From Streptomyces lichenis (GTDB lineage Bacteria; Actinomycetota; Actinomycetes; Streptomycetales; Streptomycetaceae), in NCBI RefSeq assembly GCF_023218175.1, contig NZ_JALPTH010000002.1:62001-126000 (forward strand): 64,000 bases of DNA, given 5' to 3'. Each line of letters opens with the position of its first letter. The first letter of the stretch is position 1. The notes under the pieces were generated by a model. The model was given only the letters and a program-made list of their open reading frames with translations, made no database searches and was not told where the DNA came from. This document shows positions 32,575 to 41,017 of this stretch, one piece after another. Position numbers and translations under genes: made by a program.

Positions 32575-32592
32575 CGGCTGTCACGTTCGGGG

Positions 32593-33186
32593 TCAGCCCC
32601 TCTCGCGCAGCCCGTCGAAGGCGAGGTGCACCACGGTGTCCACCACCTGCTCCCGCTCGCCGTCGGCGCCGGGGTGCGGGCGGTACCACTCGACCAGCGA
32701 GTTGACCATCCCGAACAGCAGCCGGGTGGCCAGCCGTATGTCCACGTCACGGCGGAGGTCGCCCTCGGCGGCGGCGGCCTTCATCAGGTCCGCCACCCGG
32801 TGGTCGAACTCGCGCCGCCGCTCCAGCGCCCACCGCTCGGTACGGGTGTTTCCGCGCACCCGCAGCAGCAGGGTGACGTACGGCAGCTCGTCCATCAGCA
32901 CCTCGACGGTGCGGCGGGTCACGTACTCCACCCGCTCGACCGCCCGGCCCCGCACCGCGCCGGGCTCGTCGAGGACGGCGAACAGCCCGTCCAGCGCCCG
33001 GCTGACGGCCCGCCGCAGCAGTTCCTCCTTGCCCGCCACATGGTGGTAGATGGACGACTTGGAGATACCGGCGGCCTTGGAGAGGTGCTCCATCGAGGTG
33101 CCGTCGTAGCCGCGCTCGTTGAACACCCCCACCGCGACCGACAGCAGCGTCTCGGGGGTGTACGTGTCCCGCCTCGCGGTGGTCAT
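32593..33186 (-). CDS. TetR-family regulator of the paa region, probable PaaR
   Basis: This 197-residue TetR protein has its helix-turn-helix at about 10-56, with TSMEHLSKAAGISKSSIYHHVAGKE; the rest is a helical ligand domain. Its ATG overlaps the paaH stop by 4 bases, so it is coproduced with that enzyme and subject to the operator at 34921-34934. TetR regulators in paa clusters typically sense phenylacetyl-CoA; that ligand is assigned here by context only. Identical palindromes in both divergent paa promoters are its most likely sites. Confidence 0.88.
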   Translation of the reverse strand: MTTARRDTYTPETLLSVAVGVFNERGYDGTSMEHLSKAAGISKSSIYHHVAGKEELLRRAVSRALDGLFAVLDEPGAVRGRAVERVEYVTRRTVEVLMDELPYVTLLLRVRGNTRTERWALERRREFDHRVADLMKAAAAEGDLRRDVDIRLATRLLFGMVNSLVEWYRPHPGADGEREQVVDTVVHLAFDGLRERG

Positions 33187-34865
33187 GAGCGCCCGTCCTT
33201 CCCGGCGGCGGCCCGGAGTTCGGCGATCCGGAGGCCGGCGACCCGGCGGCGCAGCTCCTGCGAGGGGGCGTAGCGGCCGCCGGGGTACTCGTCGTGCAGC
33301 AGGAACAGGGTCTCCAGCACCCGGTCGAGCCCCAGTTCCCCGCCCCAGGCGAGCGGTCCGCGCGGGTAGTTGACGCCCAGCCGCATCGCGGTGTCGACGT
33401 CCTCGGCGCTCGCCACCCCGCGGCGTACCGCGTCCAGGGCGAGGTCGACCAGCATGGCCACGGTCCGGGTCACGATCAGTCCGGGCACGTCGGCGATCAC
33501 ACTGACCTGTTTGCCGAGCGCCTGGAACAGCCCGATGGCGGCTTCCAGACAGGCCGCGGGGACGCCGGCGGCCGGTCCCAGGGCGACCCGGGTGGCGGTG
33601 CGGTAGTCCAGGGCCAGGTCCAGGTGGATCTCCGGCGTCGTGGCGAGGTCGGCCGGTCCGCCGTCGGCGAGGAGGATCCGGGTGCCGCTGGGCAGTTCGA
33701 TCCAGCCCGGACGGCCGCGGTCGGCGTCCTCACCCCGGTGGACCGTGATCCCGGCCGTCTCCATCAGCTCCGGCAGTACGGCGGCCGGCCCCAGGTCGCC
33801 GTGCACGGTGACGGCCTCGGGCGCGGGGGCCGGGGCGGCGGTGTGCGGGGCGGGACGGGTCTCCCCTTCCCCGTACGGATACCAGCCCTGCCCGCTCTTG
33901 CGGCCGAGCCGCCCGGACTCCACCAGCCGGCGCTGGGCCAGCGAGGGCGTGAACCTGGGGTCCTGGAAGAAGGCCTCCCAGACCGAGCGGGTGACGGCCT
34001 CGTTGACGTCCTGGCCGATGAGGTCGGTGAGCTCGAAGGGGCCCATCGCGAAGCCGCCGCTCTCGCGCAGCACCGCGTCGATGGTGGCCGGGTCGGCGGC
34101 CCGCTCCTCGTACAGCCGCAGCGCCTCGGCGTAGAAGGGGCGGGCGAGGCGGTTGACGATGAAGCCGGGGGTGTCGGCGCAGCGCACCGGCGTCTTGCCC
34201 CAGGCGGCGGCGGTGGCGTACGCGCGGTCCGCGGCCGCCTCGTCGGTGGCGAAGCCGCTGACCACCTCCACCAGCGGCAGCAGCGGGGCCGGGTTGAAGA
34301 AGTGCAGCCCCACGAACCGGCCGGGCAGCCGCAGCGCCCCGGCGATGGCGGTGACGGAGAGCGAGGAGGTGTTGGTGGCGAGCAGGCAGTCGTCGGCGAC
34401 GGTCTTCTCCAGCCCGGCGAACAGCTCCCGCTTGATGTCCAGCCGCTCGGCGATCGCCTCCACGACGAGTGCGGCGTCGGCCAGGTCGGCGAGGTCGGCG
34501 GCCTCGTGCAGCCGCCCGAGCGCGGCGTCCCGCTCGTCCTCGGCCAGCCGGCCCTTGGCGACCAGCCGGTCCAGCCGCCCGCCGATGGTCCTGGCGGCCT
34601 CCCGGGCCATGCCGGGGGCGGCGTCGTACAGCCGCACCGGGTGACCGGCGAGCAGGGCGACCTGGGCGATGCCCTGGCCCATGGTGCCGGTGCCGATCAC
34701 GGCGACGGTCCGCTCGCGTTCCACCGGGCCGTGCGGTGCGCTGTCCGCCGCCGCGGTTCGCTCGTTCGGGGTGTGGACGGCGCTGCCGCCGGCCCCCGCA
34801 GCACTCCGGGACTGGCCGCCGGCCCCGGTGGCGGCGGCCTCGGCCGTGGTCTCGGTGTCGGTCAT
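33183..34865 (-). CDS. paaH: 3-hydroxyacyl-CoA dehydrogenase, phenylacetate type
   Basis: This 560-residue NAD-dependent enzyme oxidises 3-hydroxyadipyl-CoA-like intermediates. A disordered N-terminus (1-50) precedes the Rossmann motif VIGTGTMGQGIAQ (56-68). The catalytic part has TNTSSLSVTAIAG, GLHFFNPAPLLPLVEVV and TPGFIVNR. Two dehydrogenase C-terminal domains follow (about 240-340 and 455-555; GMNYPRGP-like stretch VNYPRGPLAWG), which is the long PaaH/PaaC architecture of about 500 residues plus the N-terminal extension. ATG 34865 has GGGAGGA 8 bases upstream. It is first in a two-gene operon with tetR and diverges from paaN. Confidence 0.88.
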   Translation of the reverse strand: MTDTETTAEAAATGAGGQSRSAAGAGGSAVHTPNERTAAADSAPHGPVERERTVAVIGTGTMGQGIAQVALLAGHPVRLYDAAPGMAREAARTIGGRLDRLVAKGRLAEDERDAALGRLHEAADLADLADAALVVEAIAERLDIKRELFAGLEKTVADDCLLATNTSSLSVTAIAGALRLPGRFVGLHFFNPAPLLPLVEVVSGFATDEAAADRAYATAAAWGKTPVRCADTPGFIVNRLARPFYAEALRLYEERAADPATIDAVLRESGGFAMGPFELTDLIGQDVNEAVTRSVWEAFFQDPRFTPSLAQRRLVESGRLGRKSGQGWYPYGEGETRPAPHTAAPAPAPEAVTVHGDLGPAAVLPELMETAGITVHRGEDADRGRPGWIELPSGTRILLADGGPADLATTPEIHLDLALDYRTATRVALGPAAGVPAACLEAAIGLFQALGKQVSVIADVPGLIVTRTVAMLVDLALDAVRRGVASAEDVDTAMRLGVNYPRGPLAWGGELGLDRVLETLFLLHDEYPGGRYAPSQELRRRVAGLRIAELRAAAGKDGRS

Positions 34866-34887
34866 GGCAGTGATCCTCCCCGATGGG

Positions 34888-34896
34888 TTGTCCACA
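34888..34896 (+). other. DnaA box TTGTCCACA in the paaH-paaN promoter
   Basis: A perfect match to the preferred Streptomyces DnaA box, 23 bases upstream of the paaH start and 17 bases before the paaN -35 hexamer. Confidence 0.65.
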
Positions 34897-34912
34897 GGCT
34901 CGGGAGACCCCC

Positions 34913-34940
34913 TTGTCCCGACCGATCGTTCGGTTACTCT
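34913..34940 (+). promoter_or_regulatory. paaN promoter with TetR operator between -35 and -10
   Basis: TTGTCC (34913-34918) and TACTCT (34935-34940) are spaced by 16 bases. The operator ACCGA-TCGT-TCGGT (34921-34934) lies exactly between them. The extended 18-mer CCGACCGATCGTTCGGTT (34918-34935) recurs, inverted, at 39742-39759. Confidence 0.7.
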
Positions 34941-34988
34941 AGCCGTGTCCGCCCGTCCCTGCCCAGCTCGACGAGGAGTTGGTCCGCC

Positions 34989-36683
34989 ATGGCCGCCGCT
35001 CAGCTGACCACCGACCACCTGACCGAGAAGCACCGGCCCACCCTGGACCAGGCCCTCGAAGCCATCCGCACCCGCGCCTACTGGTCGCCGCACCCGGAGC
35101 ACCCCAAGGCGTACGGGGAGGACGGCTCGCTGAGCGCCGCCGACGGTCTGGCCGCGCACCAGGCGGTGCTGGGCCGCCGCTTCGAGCTGGACCAGCCGGG
35201 GACGGACGACTGGACCGGCGGCGAGGTCTCGCCGTACGGCCCGGAGCTGGGCGTGGAGTACCCGCACGCGGACGTGGAGGTGCTGCTGCCCGCGATGCGC
35301 GCGGCGATGGGCGGCTGGCGGGACGCGGGCCCGGAGGTGCGCGCCCTGGTCTGCCTGGAGATCCTGGCCCGGATCAGCGCCCGCACCCACGAGTTCGCGC
35401 ATGCGGTGATGCACACCAGCGGCCAGGCGTTCATGATGGCGTTCCAGGCGGGCGGGCCGCACGCCCAGGACCGCGGTCTGGAGGCGGTGGCCTACGCGTA
35501 CGCGGAGCAGGTCCGCGTCCCGCTGGTGGCGGACTGGTCCAAGCCCCAGGGCAGGAAGGACCCGCTGGAGCTGCGCAAGTCCTTCACCCCGGTAGGCCGC
35601 GGCATCGCCCTGATGATCGGCTGCAACACCTTCCCCACGTGGAACGGCTATCCGGGCCTCTTCGCCTCCCTCGCCACGGGGAACGCGGTCCTGGTCAAGC
35701 CGCACCCGCGCGCGGTGCTGCCGCTGGCGCTGACCGTCAAGGCGGCCCGGGAGGTGCTGGCCGAGGCCGGCTTCGACCCGAACCTGGTCGCCCTCGCCGT
35801 GGAGCGGCCGGGCGAGGGCATCGCCAAGGAGCTGGCGCTCCGCCCCGAGGTGCGGATCATCGACTACACCGGCTCCACCTCGTTCGGCGACTGGCTGGAG
35901 GCCAACGCCCGCCAAGCGCAGGTCTACACGGAGAAGGCCGGGGTCAACACGGTGGTGGTGGACTCCACCGACGACTACCGCGGCATGCTCGCCAACCTGG
36001 CCTTCTCGCTCTCCCTCTACAGCGGCCAGATGTGCACCACCCCGCAGAACGTGCTGATCCCCCAGGGCGGCATCACCACCGACGCGGGCCCCAAGTCCCA
36101 CGACGAGGTGGTGGCCGACCTGGCCGGAGCGGTCGGCGGGCTGCTCGGCGACGACGCCCGGGCCAACGCCCTGCTGGGTGCCCTGGTGAACCCGGACGTA
36201 CGGGCCCGGCTGGAGGCCGCGCCCGAGCTGGGCGAGGTGGCGCTGCCCTCCCGCGAGGTCGCCCACCCGGACTTCCCGGACGCGGTGGTCCGCACCCCGG
36301 TGATCGTCTCGCTGGACGGCACCAAGCCCGACGCCGAGGCGGCGTACATGTCGGAGTGCTTCGGGCCGGTGGCCTTCGCCGTCCGGGTCGGTTCCACCGA
36401 CGAGGGGCTGGAGCTGCTGCGCCGCACGATCCGCGAGAAGGGCGCCATGACCGTCGGCGCCTACACCACCTCGCCGGACGTGGAGCGCGCGGTGGAGGAG
36501 GTCTGCCTGGAGGAGTCGGCGCAGCTCTCGCTGAACCTCACCGGCGGGGTCTACGTGAACCAGACCTCGGCCTTCTCCGACTTCCACGGCTCCGGGGGCA
36601 ACCCGGCGGCCAACGCGGCCCTGTGCGACGCGGCCTTCGTCGCCAACCGCTTCCGCGTGGTGGAAGTCCGCCGCCCCGCCTGA
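34989..36683 (+). CDS. paaN: Phenylacetate degradation aldehyde dehydrogenase PaaN
   Basis: This 564-residue aldehyde dehydrogenase-fold protein has a helical N-terminal part (about 1-150), the nucleotide-binding region with GCNTFPTWNGYPG and VKPHPRAVLP, and the catalytic Cys349 in SGQMCTTPQ. The carboxy region has SECFGPVAF and FHGSGGNPAAN. There is no MaoC-type hydratase domain, unlike the bifunctional PaaZ, so it should provide only the aldehyde dehydrogenase step in ring-opened intermediate oxidation. ATG 34989 is preceded by AGGAG. It is monocistronic by position and shares a divergent, operator-containing promoter with paaH-tetR. Confidence 0.88.
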   Translation: MAAAQLTTDHLTEKHRPTLDQALEAIRTRAYWSPHPEHPKAYGEDGSLSAADGLAAHQAVLGRRFELDQPGTDDWTGGEVSPYGPELGVEYPHADVEVLLPAMRAAMGGWRDAGPEVRALVCLEILARISARTHEFAHAVMHTSGQAFMMAFQAGGPHAQDRGLEAVAYAYAEQVRVPLVADWSKPQGRKDPLELRKSFTPVGRGIALMIGCNTFPTWNGYPGLFASLATGNAVLVKPHPRAVLPLALTVKAAREVLAEAGFDPNLVALAVERPGEGIAKELALRPEVRIIDYTGSTSFGDWLEANARQAQVYTEKAGVNTVVVDSTDDYRGMLANLAFSLSLYSGQMCTTPQNVLIPQGGITTDAGPKSHDEVVADLAGAVGGLLGDDARANALLGALVNPDVRARLEAAPELGEVALPSREVAHPDFPDAVVRTPVIVSLDGTKPDAEAAYMSECFGPVAFAVRVGSTDEGLELLRRTIREKGAMTVGAYTTSPDVERAVEEVCLEESAQLSLNLTGGVYVNQTSAFSDFHGSGGNPAANAALCDAAFVANRFRVVEVRRPA

Positions 36684-36914
36684 CCCGCAAACCCGCCGCC
36701 CAGGAACCGGCCACCACACCGGCCCGGCGGCGATGCGGGAGCCGGGCGCCCTCCCGACACCGGGCCCGTTCCGCGGGCTGGCGGTGCCCCGTAGACCCGG
36801 CCGCCGGGCCACCACACCCCCAGGCCCGGCGGCCGGCCGGCAGAGGCGGGCCGCCCGAGTCAGCGGCGGAGGCGACAGCCCTCGCCCCGCGCCCCGCGCG
36901 GGGCAGCGGGCGCA

Positions 36915-37616
36915 CTACCGGGTGATCTCCGCGTACCGCTGCACCCAGGCGTGCATGGCGATCGCGGCGGCGGCGCCCGCGTTGAGGGAGCGGGTGGAGC
37001 CGAACTGGGCGATCGAGCAGACCATGGCGGCGTGCTCGCGGGCCTCCTCGGTGAGCCCCGGGCCCTCCTGCCCGAACAGCAGCACACAGCGGCGCGGCAG
37101 TTCGGTGCGCTCCAGCGGGACGGCGCCCGGGAGGTTGTCGATACCGATCACGGCCAGCCCCTCCGCGGCCGCCCAGGAGGTCAGCGAGGCGGTGTCCGGG
37201 TGGTGGCGCAGATGCTGGTAGCGGTCGGTGACCATGGCGCCGCGCCGGTTCCAGCGCCGCCGGCCCACGATGTGCACCTGCCGGGCCAGGAAGGCGTTGG
37301 CGGTGCGCACCACCGAGCCGATGTTGAAGTCATGGCCCCAGTTCTCCACGGCCACATGGAAGTCGTGCCGCCGGGTGTCCAGGTCGGCGACGATCGCCTC
37401 CCGCGTCCAGTACCGGTAGCGGTCCACCACGTTGCGCCGGTCGCCGGCGGCGAGCAGCTCGGGGTCGTACCGCTCGCCGCGGGGCCAGGGCAGGGGGTGC
37501 GGCCCGACGCCCACCTCGGGGGCGAAGCCCTCGTCGTACTGCGCCGGCTCGGCGTCGTCGTGCTGGTGCGGGCCGGCGTCCGCAAGGGTGCCGTCCGGCA
37601 GGGTCTCGCTGCTCAC
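36915..37616 (-). CDS. TrmH/SpoU-family RNA 2'-O-methyltransferase
   Basis: This 233-residue SPOUT methyltransferase has the knotted domain at about 75-230. Motif 1 is NWGHDFNIGSVVRTANAF, motif 2 is LLFGQEGPGLTEEA, and motif 3 is IAQFGSTRSLNAGAAAAIAMH. The acidic N-terminus (1-60) is disordered. It could methylate tRNA or rRNA; the sequence does not say which. GTG 37616 overlaps the stop of the HTTM gene (GTGA). It is thus the third gene of an operon with two membrane proteins, an unexpected partner set. Confidence 0.9.
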   Translation of the reverse strand: MSSETLPDGTLADAGPHQHDDAEPAQYDEGFAPEVGVGPHPLPWPRGERYDPELLAAGDRRNVVDRYRYWTREAIVADLDTRRHDFHVAVENWGHDFNIGSVVRTANAFLARQVHIVGRRRWNRRGAMVTDRYQHLRHHPDTASLTSWAAAEGLAVIGIDNLPGAVPLERTELPRRCVLLFGQEGPGLTEEAREHAAMVCSIAQFGSTRSLNAGAAAAIAMHAWVQRYAEITR

Positions 37617-38887
37617 CCCACGAGGGTACGGGGGGCCGCGTCCCCGGCGGTTCCGTCCTCCTCGCCGGGCGGCGGGGCCGAACCGTCCGAGCGGCCCGCG
37701 CCGCCGGGGCCGTCCGGGCGAGTGCGCCGCAGCAGGCGGTCGCGGCCCCGCGCCACCCGGGCGCCGGCCCACACCAGGAACACCGTCGGCAGGAACACCG
37801 CGTCGGCGGCGATCATCGCCAGCGAGAAGAACGGCAGCCCGAGCAGGACCGCGATGCCCGCGTGCTCCACCATCATCACGGCCAGCAGCACGTTCTTGAC
37901 CTTGCGGTTGAAGAGCGTGAAGGGGAAGGCGACCTGGACGATCACGGTGCCGTAGGTCACCACCATGACCATGATCCCGCTGGCGGCCAGCACATCGGAG
38001 AGGAACGGCCAGGGCGTGAAGTAGTCCAGCTTCAGCGGGTAGTACAGGGCGGTGCCGTCCTGCCAGCGGGAGCCCTGCACCTTGTACCAGCCGGCCGTGG
38101 CGTAGATCAGACAGACCTCCGCCATGATCACCACCAGTACGGCGTTGTGCAGCAGGTTGGCGAGGACGTCGAGCAGGGCCAGCGGCTGGCCGGGCGCGCG
38201 GCGTCCGACCAGCCACCAGGCACCCTGGGCGGCCCACAGCAGCCACAGCAGCACCAGCAGCCACGGCTCCCCGCTGCGGTCGCGCAGCAGCGTGGCGGCG
38301 ACGAGCCCGGGCACCGCCAGCCCCCACAGCAGTGGTCCGACCAGGTCGCGCGGCCGTTCGCCGGCGGCCCGCGCCTCGGCCGCGCGGGCGGCCCGCCGGG
38401 CGTCCAGCGACCAGACCCGGGCGCACCGGGTGAAGACCAGGTAGAGCGCCATCAGATGGATGACGTTGTCACCGCCGTCGCCCATGAAGACGGAGCGGTT
38501 CTGCAGGGACAGCACGCCCACCAGGAACAGCGCGGAGGCGGCCCGGGTGCGCCAGCCGACGAGCAGCGCGGCGGCGGACAGCACGGCCAGGGCGTAGACG
38601 ATCTCGAACCACAGGCCCGAGTCGGACCACATCAGGACGGTGAAGGCGCGGTTGGCGGCGACCAGCTCCTGGGCCATGTCCCAGGCCCAGGGGCCGTCCG
38701 GCCCGTACAGCTCGTGCCGGTGCGGGATCTCGCGCAGCAGGAAGAACAGCCAGGCCGCGGCGAACCCGATGCGCACCACGGCGCTCTGGTACGGGCCCAG
38801 CGCGGTGGCGGTCACCCGCTGGACGGCCCGGGCGAGCCGGCGGTCGAACGGCTCCCGGCCGGCGGCGGCGGTGGTGCGGTCGCTCAT
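37613..38887 (-). CDS. HTTM-domain membrane protein (gamma-carboxylase-like)
   Basis: This 424-residue integral membrane protein has the features of HTTM (vitamin-K-carboxylase-like) proteins. An N-terminal helix precedes RIGFAAAWLFFLLREIPHR, paired spans near 85-130 follow, then NRSVFMGDGGDNVIHLMALYL, and TAGWYKVQGSRWQDGTALYY (about 265-285). Later spans reach to about 375, with a disordered acidic C-terminus. The bacterial function is unknown; carboxylation or another vitamin-K-like chemistry is only an analogy. ATG 38887 overlaps the DUF5819 stop, so the two are coupled. The pair is probably a membrane complex. Confidence 0.85.
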   Translation of the reverse strand: MSDRTTAAAGREPFDRRLARAVQRVTATALGPYQSAVVRIGFAAAWLFFLLREIPHRHELYGPDGPWAWDMAQELVAANRAFTVLMWSDSGLWFEIVYALAVLSAAALLVGWRTRAASALFLVGVLSLQNRSVFMGDGGDNVIHLMALYLVFTRCARVWSLDARRAARAAEARAAGERPRDLVGPLLWGLAVPGLVAATLLRDRSGEPWLLVLLWLLWAAQGAWWLVGRRAPGQPLALLDVLANLLHNAVLVVIMAEVCLIYATAGWYKVQGSRWQDGTALYYPLKLDYFTPWPFLSDVLAASGIMVMVVTYGTVIVQVAFPFTLFNRKVKNVLLAVMMVEHAGIAVLLGLPFFSLAMIAADAVFLPTVFLVWAGARVARGRDRLLRRTRPDGPGGAGRSDGSAPPPGEEDGTAGDAAPRTLVG

Positions 38888-39696
38888 CGACGGGCCTCCG
38901 TCCGGCCTCCGGTGGCACCGCCGGGCAGGTCGGCGGCGGTGACCGTCCACCAGGGCAGCACCCGGTAGTACGTACGGGTGTCGTGCCGCTCCTTGCTCCA
39001 GACCGGGGCCCCCACGCCCTGGGTGGCGGAGCGCAGCTGGATGCGCTCGATCCGGCCGCCGAGGGGCTGGTCCTCCAGCTTCAGCAGGGCGATGCGCCGG
39101 ACGTAGCGCTCGGAGAGCCGTCCGCGCAGCCCGTTCGCGCGGTTGTCCTCGGTGTGCGAGTTCACGTAGAAGTCCCAGGCGCGGCGGAGCTCGTTCTGGT
39201 TGGTGTGGCTGGGCAGCGGGTTGCCGCGGATCGCCGCGCCGTCCTCGGCGGTGAGGCTGACCCAGCCCGTGGTACGGCGCCCGCCGTCGGCGTCGGTGAT
39301 CTCGGCGCGGGCGTGGACGGCGATGTTCTGCTGGAGCGGGTTGGGGGCGAAGAGCTTCCAGTTCTGCTCGAACTCGGGGAGCACCCAGTCGTCCATCGCC
39401 CGGCCGTGCTGCTTGCTCAGCGTGTTCGAGGGCGCCACATGCAGGAACACCATCCCCACATGCAGCCCTCCGACGACCACCACGACGGCGAGCGCGACGG
39501 CCGCGGCGACCTGGTACGGCAGGGTCAGCCCCTTGATCCCGGCCCCGGCCCCGCCACCCGGGCTCCCGGACTCCGCCGGCTCCGGTTCCGCGGGCCGGTC
39601 CGCCGTCGCGGCCGGTTCCCCGGCCTCCCCGTCCCTCGCGTCCATCCCGCCCGCCCCGTTCCGTCGCCACGCCAATGGCCCATCGGAGTTATCCAC
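38884..39696 (-). CDS. DUF5819 membrane protein, partner of the HTTM protein
   Basis: This 270-residue protein has a disordered Glu/Ala/Pro-rich N-terminus, one membrane span (about 60-85; VAAAVALAVVVVVGGLHVGMVF) and an outer domain with APSNTLSK, a WKLFAPNPLQ motif, and a Tyr/Arg-rich C-terminal half. The FAPNP motif is the hallmark I associate with DUF5819 proteins encoded beside HTTM proteins. The start is uncertain: GTG 39696 lies inside a DnaA box and has only a weak GGTG; ATG 39645 would shorten the protein by 17 residues. It is the first gene of the DUF5819-HTTM-methyltransferase operon and diverges from paaA across an operator. Confidence 0.78.
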   Translation of the reverse strand: MDNSDGPLAWRRNGAGGMDARDGEAGEPAATADRPAEPEPAESGSPGGGAGAGIKGLTLPYQVAAAVALAVVVVVGGLHVGMVFLHVAPSNTLSKQHGRAMDDWVLPEFEQNWKLFAPNPLQQNIAVHARAEITDADGGRRTTGWVSLTAEDGAAIRGNPLPSHTNQNELRRAWDFYVNSHTEDNRANGLRGRLSERYVRRIALLKLEDQPLGGRIERIQLRSATQGVGAPVWSKERHDTRTYYRVLPWWTVTAADLPGGATGGRTEARR

Positions 39697-39697
39697 A
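39689..39697 (+). other. DnaA box TTATCCACA over the DUF5819 start
   Basis: A perfect 9-mer that covers the GTG start codon of the DUF5819 gene (read on the minus strand as TGTGGATAA). It adjoins a TTGACA -35-like hexamer (39701-39706) of the divergent paaA promoter. Confidence 0.6.
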
Positions 39698-39700
39698 GGG

Positions 39701-39759
39701 TTGACACCTTACGGGCCGCCGACCGACCATTGAAGTCATTCAACCGAACGATCGGTCGG
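39701..39759 (+). promoter_or_regulatory. paaA promoter region with inverted copy of the paa operator
   Basis: TTGACA (39701-39706) is a strong -35; GACCAT (39725-39730) is a possible but poor -10. Just downstream, ACCGA-ACGA-TCGGT (39743-39756) is the exact reverse complement of the paaN operator, with 18 identical bases (39742-39759). A second inverted repeat, TTGAA-GTCA-TTCAA (39730-39743), overlaps its edge and could bind a different regulator. Confidence 0.65.
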
Positions 39760-39770
39760 CAGGGGGTCCG

Positions 39771-40733
39771 ATGACGGCAGTGACAGCGGATGCGCACAAG
39801 GCGCCTCAGGCGTACGAGGCGGTGTTCGATGCCGCCGTGGCAGCGGACGAGCGGATCGAGCCGCGCGACTGGATGCCCGAGGCCTACCGGGCGACGCTCG
39901 TCCGGCAGATCGCCCAGCACGCGCACAGCGAGATCATCGGCATGCAGCCCGAGGCGAACTGGATCACCCGGGCCCCCTCACTGCGCCGCAAGGCCATCCT
40001 GATGGCGAAGGTGCAGGACGAGGCCGGCCACGGGCTCTACCTCTACAGCGCCGCCGAGACCCTCGGCGCCAGCCGCGACGAGCTGCTGGACAAGCTGCAC
40101 AGCGGCCGCCAGAAATACTCCTCGATCTTCAACTACCCCACCCTGACCTGGGCCGACGTCGGCGCGATCGGCTGGCTGGTGGACGGTGCCGCGATCACCA
40201 ACCAGGTGCCGCTGTGCCGCTGCTCCTACGGGCCCTACGCCCGGGCGATGATCCGGGTCTGCAAGGAGGAGTCCTTCCACCAGCGCCAGGGGTACGAGTC
40301 GCTGCTCGCTCTCTCCCGCGGCACCCCCGAGCAGCACGCAATGGCCCAGGACGCGGTGGACCGCTGGTGGTGGCCCTCGCTGATGATGTTCGGCCCGCCG
40401 GACGACGAGTCCGCGCACTCGGCGCAGTCGATGGCCTGGAAGATCAAGCGGCACTCCAACGACGAGCTGCGCCAGCGCTTCGTCGACATCTGCGTGCCGC
40501 AGGCGAAGGCCCTCGGCCTGACCCTGCCCGACCCGGACCTGAAGTGGAACGAGGAGCGCGGCCAGCACGACTTCGGCGCCATCGACTGGAGCGAGTTCCG
40601 CGAGGTCCTCAAGGGCAACGGCCCGTGCAACGAACAGCGGATCACCCAGCGCCGCCGCGCCCACGAGGACGGCGCCTGGGTCAGGCAGGCAGCGGCGGCG
40701 TACGCGGCCAAGCACCGGGAGGCGACGGGATGA
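39771..40733 (+). CDS. paaA: Phenylacetyl-CoA 1,2-epoxidase catalytic subunit PaaA
   Basis: This 320-residue diiron subunit of the ring epoxidase converts phenylacetyl-CoA to its 1,2-epoxide with O2. A ferritin-like helical bundle carries the metal motifs [13 protein letters not shown] (ExxH) and [12 protein letters not shown] (EExxH), together with [13 protein letters not shown] and [13 protein letters not shown] of the family. Length is normal for the family. It heads the paaABCDE operon, and all five genes overlap or abut. The operator immediately upstream should make expression inducible by the pathway intermediate. Confidence 0.97.
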   Translation: MTAVTADAHKAPQAYEAVFDAAVAADERIEPRDWMPEAYRATLVRQIAQHAHSEIIGMQPEANWITRAPSLRRKAILMAKVQDEAGHGLYLYSAAETLGASRDELLDKLHSGRQKYSSIFNYPTLTWADVGAIGWLVDGAAITNQVPLCRCSYGPYARAMIRVCKEESFHQRQGYESLLALSRGTPEQHAMAQDAVDRWWWPSLMMFGPPDDESAHSAQSMAWKIKRHSNDELRQRFVDICVPQAKALGLTLPDPDLKWNEERGQHDFGAIDWSEFREVLKGNGPCNEQRITQRRRAHEDGAWVRQAAAAYAAKHREATG

Positions 40734-41017
40734 CCACCAGCGACTGGCCGCTGTGGGAGGTGTTCGTGCGCTCGCGCCGCGGACTGTCCCACACCCACGC
40801 CGGCAGCCTGCACGCCCCGGACGCCGCGATGGCCCTGCGCAACGCCCGCGACCTCTACACCCGGCGCAGCGAGGGCGTCTCGCTCTGGGTGGTGCCCTCC
40901 ACGGCGATCACCGCCTCCTCCCCGGACGAGAAGGACCCCTTCTTCGAGCCGGCCGCCGACAAGCCCTACCGGCACCCGACGTTCTACGAGATCCCCGAGG
41001 GGGTGCAGCACCTGTGA
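40730..41017 (+). CDS. paaB: Phenylacetyl-CoA epoxidase subunit PaaB
   Basis: This small non-catalytic subunit has 95 residues. It starts with [26 protein letters not shown], followed by [13 protein letters not shown] and a segment ending in a [17 protein letters not shown] stretch, all typical of PaaB. It bridges PaaA-PaaC heterodimers in the complex. ATG 40730 overlaps the paaA stop by 4 bases. Confidence 0.96.
   Translation: MTTSDWPLWEVFVRSRRGLSHTHAGSLHAPDAAMALRNARDLYTRRSEGVSLWVVPSTAITASSPDEKDPFFEPAADKPYRHPTFYEIPEGVQHL

Noticed and set aside
39743..39756. paa operators as ordinary transcription terminator stems
   Set aside because: The arms are only 5 bp around a 4-base spacer. They lie in front of starts rather than after stops, and the identical 18-mer recurs in inverted orientation at another promoter.
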